Shown: positions 31,894-39,220 of the stretch, piece after piece | Layout of the letters: each line of letters begins with the position of its first letter | Position numbering within the stretch: position 1 is the first letter of the stretch | Assembly (NCBI RefSeq): GCF_010820565.1 | Contig: NZ_JAAIJQ010000052.1 | Location: forward strand, 1-39,363 | Reading direction: 5' to 3' | DNA length: 39,363 nt | Source of the DNA: Thiorhodococcus minor | GTDB lineage: Bacteria; Pseudomonadota; Gammaproteobacteria; Chromatiales; Chromatiaceae | Position numbers and translations under genes: made by a program | Notes under the pieces: generated by a model | Seen by the model: the letters and a program-made list of their open reading frames with translations, nothing else | The model's database searches: none | Told to the model about the DNA's origin: nothing

Positions 31894-32103
31894 CTAATCG
31901 GTGACCGCTGCGCGATCGGCGACGACAGCACCCTGAAGCAACAGGTGGTGTTGGGCATGGACGTCATCGTGGGCAGGAACACCCAAATCAAAGCGGCGGC
32001 GCAGGTGGGCGACAGAGCCAGTATCGGAGAGGCCGTCACCATCAGGGCCGGGGTGGTGGTTCCCGCCGATGCGGTCATCCCCGATGGGACGGTCGTGAAG
32101 TAG
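31354..32103 (+). CDS. Left-handed beta-helix (hexapeptide-repeat) protein, 5' disrupted
   Basis: The open segment of 249 residues consists almost wholly of [LIV]-G-x4 hexapeptides, the bacterial-transferase-hexapeptide pattern. No acyltransferase loop or catalytic His region is evident. It ends in a capping strand (VVVPADAVIPDGTVVK). The ATG at 31354 lacks a ribosome-binding site and lies inside a repeat, so the real gene began upstream and is frameshifted or misread at about 31350. Pure solenoids of this kind act as rods or scaffolds. The gene ends 71 bp before the secreted Rhs nuclease on the same strand, so a structural role in presenting the toxin is conceivable, but that is inference. 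Confidence 0.6.
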   Translation: MVGDGSTLGTKATIGAGAQLGTQVSVGEKATVKEGASVGDGSTLGAKATIGAGAQLGAQVSVGESATVKDGASVGDGSTLGAKATIGAGAQLGAQVSVGESATVKDGASVGDGSTLGAKATIGAGAQLGAQVSVGESATVKDGASVGDGSTLGEKATIKAGARLGAEVSVGEKTSIGEDALIGDRCAIGDDSTLKQQVVLGMDVIVGRNTQIKAAAQVGDRASIGEAVTIRAGVVVPADAVIPDGTVVK

Positions 32104-32174
32104 GCCGCGGCCCGGTCACGCCTCGGCGTTGATCGGGCCAATGTCAAGACCAGGCAGGACACGGAGATGACGAC

Positions 32175-33155
32175 ATGAACCGAAGCACACACCGAAGGGT
32201 TGCGAACGGGCTCTCGTGGGTTGGGCACATCCTGCTCGCGACCCTGCTGCTGAGCCTCCTCGCCGGCCAAGTCGCGGCCAAGGACCGCATCACCTACTTC
32301 CACAACGACGCCCTGGGCTCGCCGGTGGCGGCCACCAACGAGGCCGGCGAGGCGCTCTGGCGCGAAGACTACGCCCCTTATGGCGCGCGCCTGCTGCGCG
32401 AGGACGATGGCGCCAACGCCCTCTGGTACACCGGCAAGCAGGAAGAGGAAGCCCTCGGGCTGCACTACTACGGCGCGCGCTGGTACGACGCCGAGATCGG
32501 GCGGTTCCTCTCGCTCGACCCGGTCGGGTTCGACGAAGCGAACCTGCAGAGCTTCAACAAGTATGCCTATGCGAACAATAATCCGTATCGGTTTGTGGAT
32601 CCGGATGGGGCAAACGCGGTCACGGCCTTTGGTGGTTTGCTCACGGAATCCTACAACTTCGTCACCGGCAATGGATTCAATGGGGCAGCAATCCTTGGAG
32701 CGCTGAAAGATGGCTATAATGGCGAAGGTAAAGGATTTGCGAGCTCTGCGGCAGAAGATGTGCTGTCGTTCGGCGGGGGTGCACTTGGGGCGGCTAGCAA
32801 GCTGCACCAATTGGCTAAGGCAGGAAAAGCCGCAAAGAATATACCCGTCTCTAGAGCAAGATATGGTGAAGCAGCGGATCATATTTCAGACGCTCAACGA
32901 GCCGGCCATCCGGATGTCTTAACAATCGCACGACCCGGCGCCCCTGCGAATAGGAATGCATCCATTGGCGGCTTGCCAAGAGTTCCTGGTAAGCAGTTGG
33001 ATGAGTATCCGCCAGCTATGTTTAAAGAAGGTGGTGCGGGAGCCAGTGTGCGACCGATTAACCCACGAGATAATATGGGTGCTGGTGCGTGTATCGGGAA
33101 CGCATGTCGTGCTCTTCCAGATGGAGCAAGAGTCAAAATTAAGGTGGTCGATTGA
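32175..33155 (+). CDS. Secreted mini-Rhs protein with C-terminal NucA/NucB-type DNase toxin
   Basis: This 326-residue protein has three parts. Residues 1-35 are a signal peptide (ATLLLSLLAGQVAA, cleavage after AxA). Residues 38-145 are the last part of an Rhs core: YFHNDALGSPVAATNEAGEA, YGARWYDAEIGRFLSLDP and NNNPYRFVDPDG. Residues 228-324 match the NucA/NucB nuclease pattern: ADHISDAQRAGHPDVLTIAR, then LDEYPPAMFKEGG (276-287) and RDNMGAGACIGNACRALPDG. NucA and NucB are secreted, metal-assisted DNases of Bacillus. From about base 32560 the GC content falls clearly, as is typical of exchangeable Rhs tips. GGAG precedes the ATG by about eight bases. Its stop overlaps the immunity gene (TGATG). 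Confidence 0.85.
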   Translation: MNRSTHRRVANGLSWVGHILLATLLLSLLAGQVAAKDRITYFHNDALGSPVAATNEAGEALWREDYAPYGARLLREDDGANALWYTGKQEEEALGLHYYGARWYDAEIGRFLSLDPVGFDEANLQSFNKYAYANNNPYRFVDPDGANAVTAFGGLLTESYNFVTGNGFNGAAILGALKDGYNGEGKGFASSAAEDVLSFGGGALGAASKLHQLAKAGKAAKNIPVSRARYGEAADHISDAQRAGHPDVLTIARPGAPANRNASIGGLPRVPGKQLDEYPPAMFKEGGAGASVRPINPRDNMGAGACIGNACRALPDGARVKIKVVD

Positions 33156-33628
33156 TGGCAAATGTCGTTCTTCATATTTACTTGTCTTACACGCAACTCT
33201 GCATTTTCGTTAGTTCGCTTGCGCAGCCATTTAATGACTGGAGCGACAGAAACTTCACACAAGGTTTCGCTTGGCGACCAGGTAGCGTTTCTTTTAGGGC
33301 GATGACCGAAGATGGGCAACACCAAGTAAATGTCTTCGTCAACGAGCCAGTGCCACCATTGGGAGATGAATGTGTTCGAGCATTCCGAGTGCCATTTGAA
33401 ACCCAGGACGGGAAGATCGAAATAGCAAGTATCTCCGATGGAGCACCCCTTGAAGTACTCCCAGGAAGGTATGCCTTGCAGGTGGAGTTCATGGATATCA
33501 GAGGTGACGACAGTCCTGAGGTCAATGTGAGATTTAATCAAGGGGACGTTAATTGGGAAATTCTTAAATCAGATGAAACTATGGATGTTGAGAAGGAACT
33601 GGACCTCATGGCGCAACCGGCCAACTGA
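33155..33628 (+). CDS. ComJ/Nin-like immunity protein against the NucA/NucB toxin
   Basis: This 157-residue protein resembles Bacillus ComJ (Nin), the protein inhibitor of NucA. The correspondences, compared with ComJ as I remember it, are SYTQLCIF with its SYHQFTVF, NDWSDRNFTQGFA with MDWTDEAIEKGYA, GSVSFRA with GAISFEA, FRVPFETQDGKIEIASI with VTVPFHVTENGIHIESI, and LPGRYAL with LPKGDYQL. The ATG overlaps the toxin stop by one base (TGATG), giving tight coupling. Codon use is AT-richer than the surroundings, like the toxin tip. The N-terminal segment is hydrophobic but lacks a signal-peptide charge pattern, so a cytoplasmic location is likely. Confidence 0.8.
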   Translation: MANVVLHIYLSYTQLCIFVSSLAQPFNDWSDRNFTQGFAWRPGSVSFRAMTEDGQHQVNVFVNEPVPPLGDECVRAFRVPFETQDGKIEIASISDGAPLEVLPGRYALQVEFMDIRGDDSPEVNVRFNQGDVNWEILKSDETMDVEKELDLMAQPAN

Positions 33629-34239
33629 GAGGACGTGATAGCGAAGTCTTGCCGCAAAGAGTGTAGCGGTTAGTGACAGGGAATGGGGTCATGACAGGGA
33701 ATGGTGTCTTGAAATACCGCATTCGTTGTTCGTCGACGAGCCACGGGGTCTCACATCGATAATCCGGGCGATAACCGGAGTGTCGCGTCTGCGCTCGTGA
33801 TACCCGTCGGGTCGATCCCTCGCCGACGGGACTCGCGCAGGGCGACAACCTTCTCAGCCCGGGCCGTCCCGCTCCGGGTCGCTGCTCCACCTCGAGTAGC
33901 GCCGTCGACGCACTCGGGCTGCGCACGACCCTACGACGAATGACTCTACGGCGTGCGGAATAATCGGGGACGTACCACTTATTCTTCGGCCGCAGACCCG
34001 CGTACGGCAAAGAGCACTTCTACGTCGGCACGCAACGGCTCGCAAGCGCGTAGCAGAACCAACAGCCGCGGGCCGAGGCCGGCGTCGCTAAACAACCACC
34101 GGCTGAAAGCCGGTGGTTGTTTAGTGCATCCGGCTTGTGCCGTAGAACGAAGCTGGGGTCAGCTCACGAAACGGAAAAATCGTACGCTAAGCCTCCAATA
34201 ACTCACGTTTAGGAGTTGAAATTGGCCATATTGACGGTC
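33629..34239. other. Non-coding mosaic of repeat and IS debris
   Basis: No gene is supported in these 611 bases. Two near-copies of GACAGGGAATGG lie at about 33675 and 33695. Together with a stretch near 33972 (GGGGACGTACCACTTATTC) they resemble sequence often found beside REP-associated tyrosine transposases, but no such transposase is encoded. A perfect hairpin at 34088-34124 is listed separately. Confidence 0.45.
34088..34124. repeat. Perfect 17-bp hairpin with GAA loop
   Basis: CTAAACAACCACCGGCT (34088-34104) is followed by the loop GAA and its exact reverse complement (34108-34124). The plus strand ends in a TTGTTTAG arm, so it could act as a bidirectional terminator. The shape also fits the subterminal hairpins of IS200/IS605-type elements or REP sequences. 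Confidence 0.8.
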
Positions 34240-34623
34240 TCAGGCCTCGATAGAATCAGGCTCTGCGCCCTCCAACTGGAGGGTGAAGTCATCGAGTTGT
34301 AGTGCCTGGACAAAGAAGCGCTGCACCTGCTCATCGATGGCGCTCATCACCACGGCGGTGGTATCGCCGAGCCCCTCGACGGCTTCGGCGATCAATGCGC
34401 GGAAGAACCCCCAGAGTCGCTTGGCGAAATCCAAGTGACTGAGTTGCTCGCCGATGGCCGCGCGGACCTCGCACACGCGCGCCCCGGCGCCCTGGAGTTG
34501 CCCGAGCACCAGCAGGCAATAGCGCACGGCGGTTAAATGGATCGAGGCGAGATGCGAGGCGAACGTCTCGGTTTGCTCCCAGAGCAAGCCCAGATACTGC
34601 TTGGCTTCCTTGAAGTACACCTC
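34240..34623 (-). pseudogene. C-terminal fragment of IS4-like transposase (right half of a split gene)
   Basis: From the codon GAG at 34623-34621 the minus strand reads E-VYFKEAKQYLGLLWEQ, the final conserved region of IS4-family transposases, and continues to a stop at 34240. Joined at that codon to the fragment at 37050-37830, it restores Y-x2-R-x3-E-x6-K, the IS4 signature. The stretch upstream of GAG (FHGWGI) belongs to the inserted serine-recombinase element and only happens to resemble the transposase. The gene is inactive in this state but would be repaired by precise excision of the insert. Confidence 0.8.
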
Positions 34624-34734
34624 GATACCCCATCCATGAAACCGCTGTAGAGGAGTTTTTGACAGGCTCACCAACGGCACCGATACTTGATTGTAAGGCG
34701 TTGTTGGAGCTTGCGAAATGGCTGGATCAGCGGC

Positions 34735-35076
34735 ATGAGCCGCAGAACGGCGATCGACTGGAGAACGCTACCCTTAGCGCAGCGGCAGCGTCTGATCGCC
34801 CTGCTCAGTCAACTACTCGAGCAGCGCGTGTTGGCCGCCACGGGCGAGGAGGCTCCCGATGAACGCCAGCCTCTCGCGCATCCACCCTGCGATCGCGCCG
34901 GTCCTTCCGGGCAAGATCCAGTCCCACCACCGCCAACGCCTCGCCGCGGTCTATGTCCGTCAGTCCACGCTGCAGCAAGTCGAGCGTCACCAGGAGTCCA
35001 CGCGCCTGCAGTATGCCCTGGTCGAGCGCGCCATCGCGCTGGGCTGGTCGCGCGATCAAGTCCTGCTCATCGATGA
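34735..35076 (+). CDS. Possible small protein leading the recombinase gene
   Basis: A frame from ATG 34735 begins MSRRTAIDWRTLPLAQRQRL and continues IALLSQLLEQRVLAATGEE, a plausible helical protein. It overlaps the first 218 bases of the recombinase gene in another frame, where its composition becomes Pro/Arg-rich and unlike a protein. I recall short leading genes of this kind before related recombinases. If the gene is real, only the first 45-50 residues look genuine. Confidence 0.35.
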   Translation: MSRRTAIDWRTLPLAQRQRLIALLSQLLEQRVLAATGEEAPDERQPLAHPPCDRAGPSGQDPVPPPPTPRRGLCPSVHAAASRASPGVHAPAVCPGRARHRAGLVARSSPAHR

Positions 35077-37018
35077 CGACCTCGGTCGTTCGGGCGCGAG
35101 TGCCGAAGGCCGACCGGGCTTTCAGCGCCTGGTCGCCGAAGTCGGGCTCGACCACATTGGGATCGTGCTCGGCCTGGAGATCTCACGCTTGGCGCGCAGC
35201 TCACGCGATTGGTACCAACTGCTGGAGGTCTGCGCGGTCTTCTCCACCCTGATCGCCGATGCCGATGGGGTCTATGATCCTCAGACCTACAACGATCGGT
35301 TGCTGCTGGGACTGAAAGGCACCATGTCGGAAGCCGAGCTGCATATCCTCAAGCAACGCATGCTCGAGGGCAAGCGGGCGAAGGCGCGTCGCGGCGAGCT
35401 GAAGCTGCGCCTGCCGATGGGCTATCACCGCGATCTCTCGGGGGCGGTGATCAAGGACCCCGATGCCCAGGCGCGCGCGGTGATCGAGACAATCTTCACG
35501 CAGTTTGAGCGCTGCGGCACCATCCATGGCGTGCTGCGCTACCTGGTGGCGCATCAGCTCACGCTGCCCTATCGCCCCATCAGTGGGCCGCAGACGGGGC
35601 AACTGCAGTGGCGCCGACCCAATCGGGTGACGCTAAGCAACCTGCTGCACAGTCCCACCTATGCCGGTGCCTACGTCTACGGACGGCGCCCCATTGATCC
35701 GCGTCGGCGTCAGCCCGGTCGCCCCGCGACCGGGCGCACCGTTGCCGCTCCCGAGCAGTGGGAGGTGCTGCTCCAGGATCGCCTGCCGGCCTACATCAGC
35801 TGGACACAGTACGAGCAGAATCTGCGTCAGCTCGCCGCCAATACCGCCCAAGCCGGCGGCGTGGCGCGCCAGGGACCCTCGTTGCTCTCCGGGCGTCTGA
35901 TCTGTGGTCGCTGTGGGCTGCGCATGGCCACCCAATATACGAACAATGGGGGCGGCTTACGCTATGTCTGCTCGCGTGAATCCACCGACTATGCCGCCCC
36001 GCTGTGTCAATCGCTCAGCGGTGCGCCACTGGATTCCTTGATCAGCGAGCTGGTCTTGAGCGCCTTGGAGCCAGCGGCCCTGGAGATCAGCCTCCAAGTG
36101 GCCGAGGATCTGGAAGGCGAGCGTACCCGCCATCATGCCCAATGGCAGCAGCGTCTGGAGCGCGCCCACTACGCGGTTGAGCGGGCCGAACGCCAGTACC
36201 AAGCCGTCGAGCCCGAGCATCGGCTCGTGGCACGCACCCTGGAGCAGCAGTGGGAGACGGCACTGCAGGCCGAGGAGCAGCTACAGGCCGACTACGCGCG
36301 GTTTCGTCGCCAGGAGCCACAGGCCTTGTCTGAGGTCGAGCGCGCGCGCATTCGCCAACTGGCGGCGGATATCCCCGCGCTCTGGCAGGCGTCCTCGACC
36401 ACGCCCGCCGAGCGCCAGGCCATCGTCCGCCAGCTCATCGAGCGGGTCATCGTCACCGTCCTCGGCGACAGTGAGCAGGTCAGCGTCGAGGTGCACTGGA
36501 TCGGCGGACATCGCACCCGCACGCACCTGGTGCGTCCCGTTGCGCGTCTGGAGCAGCTCAGCTACTACCCTCAGCTGACGGCGCGCGTTCTATCCTTACA
36601 TCAGGAGGGGCACTCCTGCCCGGACATCGCCCGCCAGCTCAATGCCGAGGGCTGGCGGCCGGCCAAACGACGCGCGACCTTCACTGGCCCCATGGTCGCC
36701 AGCCTGCTCACCCGTCAAGGGCTGTCCGCTGGAACGCCACCACCACGACAGGCGCCCTGGCCGGAGCGCGCTGCAGACGAATGGGCCTTGCCGGAGCTGG
36801 CGCGCACGCTCGAGATGCCGCCGGTTACCCTCTTCAGCTGGCTGCGCAAAGGCTGGCTGAAAGGCCGCCAAGTCGAGCGCGCGGGTCAGCGTCAATGGCT
36901 GATCTGGGCCGACGCCGCCGAGTTGGAGCGCCTGCGCGCACAACGCCATGCCCCGCGTCACTGGGCACGGACGCGACTCGTCGCTGAGGGCGACGGGTCC
37001 GCAAACAACGCTGACTGA
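34859..37018 (+). CDS. Large serine recombinase
   Basis: This 719-residue site-specific recombinase has an N-terminal catalytic domain with VYVRQST (nucleophile Ser36), DDDLGRSGAS and LEISRLARSSRDW. A recombinase domain (residues about 190-300) is followed by a zinc ribbon with Cys349, Cys352, Cys371 and Cys383 and a long coiled coil (about 405-500). A C-terminal extension carries a MerR/excisionase-like helix-turn-helix (LPELARTLEMPPVTLFSWLR) that many integrases lack. GGAGG precedes the ATG by about seven bases. It lies inside the element it presumably moves, whose ends cut an IS4-like transposase gene. Confidence 0.9.
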   Translation: MNASLSRIHPAIAPVLPGKIQSHHRQRLAAVYVRQSTLQQVERHQESTRLQYALVERAIALGWSRDQVLLIDDDLGRSGASAEGRPGFQRLVAEVGLDHIGIVLGLEISRLARSSRDWYQLLEVCAVFSTLIADADGVYDPQTYNDRLLLGLKGTMSEAELHILKQRMLEGKRAKARRGELKLRLPMGYHRDLSGAVIKDPDAQARAVIETIFTQFERCGTIHGVLRYLVAHQLTLPYRPISGPQTGQLQWRRPNRVTLSNLLHSPTYAGAYVYGRRPIDPRRRQPGRPATGRTVAAPEQWEVLLQDRLPAYISWTQYEQNLRQLAANTAQAGGVARQGPSLLSGRLICGRCGLRMATQYTNNGGGLRYVCSRESTDYAAPLCQSLSGAPLDSLISELVLSALEPAALEISLQVAEDLEGERTRHHAQWQQRLERAHYAVERAERQYQAVEPEHRLVARTLEQQWETALQAEEQLQADYARFRRQEPQALSEVERARIRQLAADIPALWQASSTTPAERQAIVRQLIERVIVTVLGDSEQVSVEVHWIGGHRTRTHLVRPVARLEQLSYYPQLTARVLSLHQEGHSCPDIARQLNAEGWRPAKRRATFTGPMVASLLTRQGLSAGTPPPRQAPWPERAADEWALPELARTLEMPPVTLFSWLRKGWLKGRQVERAGQRQWLIWADAAELERLRAQRHAPRHWARTRLVAEGDGSANNAD

Positions 37019-37049
37019 ACGCTGTACGGAGGCACCATGACTGGTAAAT

Positions 37050-37830
37050 CTCAATGCTCCAGCGCAAGGCATAGAACTCCAGGATGGCCGCCGGGGAGAG
37101 GGCGCGATCGGTGCTGAGAAACAGCGCCCAAGCGTTCGCCCCACCGGGGCCGTCAGCGTCTTGGTTGAGGCCACGGACAAAGAGCAGACGCACTGGGATC
37201 CACTCCACCTCACCGTCGCGCTCCAAGCTCAGTTCCACATCCAGACAAGAGGTCTGATAGGGCATGCCCTTGAGGGTTTGCCAGTGCTTGCGCACGCTGT
37301 GGCGGTACAGCCCTTGGGCGTCCAAGAGTTGGGTGTGTTGCGCCCCGTCCTTCCAGGTCGTGAGGCGATACTTCATCGTGTTTTTCTTCATCCGCAAGAT
37401 CGCCGTGAGGTTGAGGTCCAACGCCGTCTTGATCATGGTCTTGGTCCCGAACCAGGCATCGGCCAACACCACCTCCGCGTCCAGTCCTTGGCGCTGAGCG
37501 CGTCGGAGCATGTCCGCTGCTAACTCCGGCTTGGTGCGATCACGGGCGTCGGCGTAGCGACGCGCCTCGACGCTGCGCCCATCGTGAAAGTCAGCCTTCA
37601 GCGGATGCGCGCCTTTGCTACTGATGTAAAGGTCGCTATCCAGGGGCAGGAAAGTCTCCTGCGTGGCCAAGCCCAGCGTGAGGATCTGCTGGCCTTTGAC
37701 GGTACGTCCGCTGAGATGATCGAAGTGCCGCGAGACCCCTTCCAGACGTTTGCCGCGACGCACCTTCACCGCGTCGTCCAGCACGTAGGCACGCCGGGAG
37801 CTGTCCTTCAAGCGATCGGCGCGATAGACC
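37050..37830 (-). pseudogene. Middle fragment of the split IS4-like transposase
   Basis: The minus strand reads from RADRLKDSSRRAYVLDDAV, with the first catalytic Asp, through AEVVLADAWFGTKTM with the second Asp, to EFYALRWSIE at 37050. There it is cut by the serine-recombinase element at the catalytic Glu codon. At its 5' side it is cut by the inverted repeat of the IS256-family element at about 37831, and the first ~100 residues are missing. The missing part does not appear on the far side of that element. Confidence 0.8.
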
Positions 37831-39220
37831 TCGGAGTTATTGTCAAATCTGGTGTATGGCCGCTCAGGCGGCGCTCCTGTCTGACTGATCGATGACTTGC
37901 ACTCCATTGCAGAACTGGACGTTGTTGACGACCAGCTCCAGCTTCCTGAATCCCTTGATGCGCTTCCAGCGTTTCTGCGCGCTCTCAAGCAGCTTGAAGA
38001 CCATCGTCAGCGTCGTCTCGCGTGAGCCGCAATTGCGCGAGCGTTTGGTGCGCAGACGCACCGTGGCGAAAGTCGACTCGATCGGGTTGGTGGTACGGAT
38101 GTGCACCCAATGCTCGGCCGGGTAGTCGTAGAAGGTCAGTCGCACATCGCGATCCTTGGCCAGGCAGTCCATCGCCTTGGGATACTTGGCCTCGAAGCGC
38201 TTGAGGGTGCGCTCGAAGGCGGTGTGCGCGTCCTCGCGGGTCTCGGCCATCCAGATCTCGTGCAACGCGGCCTTGACCTTGGGCTGCATCGACTTCGGCA
38301 GCTTCTCCAGCACGTTGGCGGTCTTGTGCACCCAGCAGCGCTGTTGCTCGGTTTCGGGGTAGAGCTTGCTCAGCGCCTTCCAGAGGCCGAGTGCGCCGTC
38401 ACCGACGGCCAGCTTCGGCCCCTGCGTCAGTCCACGCGCGCGCAGCCCGGCGAGCACCTCATACCAGCTCGCCTCTGACTCCCGGTGGCCATCTTCCACG
38501 GCGATCAGCTCCTTGTGGCCGTGCTCGGTGACGCCGATGACCACCAGCAGGCATAGCCGATCGTCCAAGCGCACGTTGCTGTAGACACCATCGACCCACC
38601 AATAGACGTAACGCCGATCACTCAGGTTGCGCTGACACCACGCCCGATGCTCCTCGAGCCACTTCTGCTTCAGCCGCGAAACGGTGTTGGCCGACAGCCC
38701 CTTGGCCTGATCGCCGAGCAGCGCCGCGAGTGCATCCTGGTAGTCGCCGGTGGAGACCCCCTTGAGGTACAGCCACGGAATCAGCTCCGCGACGCTGCGC
38801 GTACGCTTGAGGTACGGCGGCAGCAGCTCGGAGCGGAACACCGCCCCGCCACCACTGCGATCGCGCACCTTCGGCACCCGCACTTCGACCTCACCGATCC
38901 CGGTCTGAACCGTGCGCGTGGGCAAGTAGCCATTGCGCACGAGCGCACGACGCCCATCCTCCAGGCGATGCTCAGCAAAGGCGTCCAGAAACCCCGCCAG
39001 CTCCGCCTCCACGGCCTTGGCAATCAGCTCACGGGCGCCCTCGCGCAGCAGGGCATGCAGCGGGGCGCTTTCCTCAATCTCTGGTTGTGAAAGAACGCTC
39101 AGCGTAGACTCGGTCATGGCGTATCCACCTCTGTTGGCTGTGATCTTGGCAGTGATCAGCCAACAGGATACGCCATCCCTCCCGGCCTACGCCGTACACC
39201 AGAAATCACCATAACTCCGA
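37831..39220 (-). mobile_element. IS256-family insertion sequence
   Basis: The element has terminal inverted repeats at 37831-37860 and 39191-39220 that agree at 25 of 30 positions, both starting TCGGAGTTAT and containing TCTGGTGTA, and it carries one Mutator-type transposase gene. No 8-9 bp target-site duplication is visible at the ends. The two flanks belong to different genes (an IS4-like transposase on the left, a tyrosine recombinase on the right), which indicates rearrangement after insertion. Confidence 0.85.
37864..39117 (-). CDS. IS256-family (Mutator-type) transposase
   Basis: This 417-residue full-length transposase has [14 protein letters not shown]-like N-terminal signals (written here as [20 protein letters not shown]) and the DDE residues in [27 protein letters not shown] and [34 protein letters not shown], the characteristic C/H block of the family, lies between the second Asp and the Glu. 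No frameshift is visible, so the element could still be active. The gene starts 74 bp inside the right inverted repeat. Confidence 0.95.
   Translation of the reverse strand: MTESTLSVLSQPEIEESAPLHALLREGARELIAKAVEAELAGFLDAFAEHRLEDGRRALVRNGYLPTRTVQTGIGEVEVRVPKVRDRSGGGAVFRSELLPPYLKRTRSVAELIPWLYLKGVSTGDYQDALAALLGDQAKGLSANTVSRLKQKWLEEHRAWCQRNLSDRRYVYWWVDGVYSNVRLDDRLCLLVVIGVTEHGHKELIAVEDGHRESEASWYEVLAGLRARGLTQGPKLAVGDGALGLWKALSKLYPETEQQRCWVHKTANVLEKLPKSMQPKVKAALHEIWMAETREDAHTAFERTLKRFEAKYPKAMDCLAKDRDVRLTFYDYPAEHWVHIRTTNPIESTFATVRLRTKRSRNCGSRETTLTMVFKLLESAQKRWKRIKGFRKLELVVNNVQFCNGVQVIDQSDRSAA

Larger units (their letters stand above)
34621..37052 (+). mobile_element. Serine-recombinase mobile element of about 2.43 kb
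   Basis: The element is bounded by a shared CTC at 34621-34623 and 37050-37052. Removing the sequence between the two copies fuses the flanks into an uninterrupted IS4-like transposase frame. The implied empty site is GTACACCTCAATGCTCCA and the implied circle junction is GTAAATCTCGATACCCCA; they agree at 13 of 18 positions around the core. The cargo is one large serine recombinase and a possible small leading frame. There are no terminal inverted repeats, as expected for serine integrases. Confidence 0.75.

Noticed and set aside
31341-32882. 513-codon minus-strand frame opposite the beta-helix and Rhs genes
   Set aside because: Its regular sequence is only the reverse reading of the 108-bp repeats; the plus strand gives perfect hexapeptides and an Rhs core.
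33606-34010. 134-codon minus-strand frame after the immunity gene
   Set aside because: Arg-rich with no family features; the DNA looks like repeat debris.
34240-37830. Two different IS4-like remnants rather than one split gene
   Set aside because: Both pieces contain W-x-I-E-x-Y, which at first suggested separate copies, but fusing at the shared GAG codon gives an exact IS4 signature with no overlap left over, so a split gene is the simpler reading.
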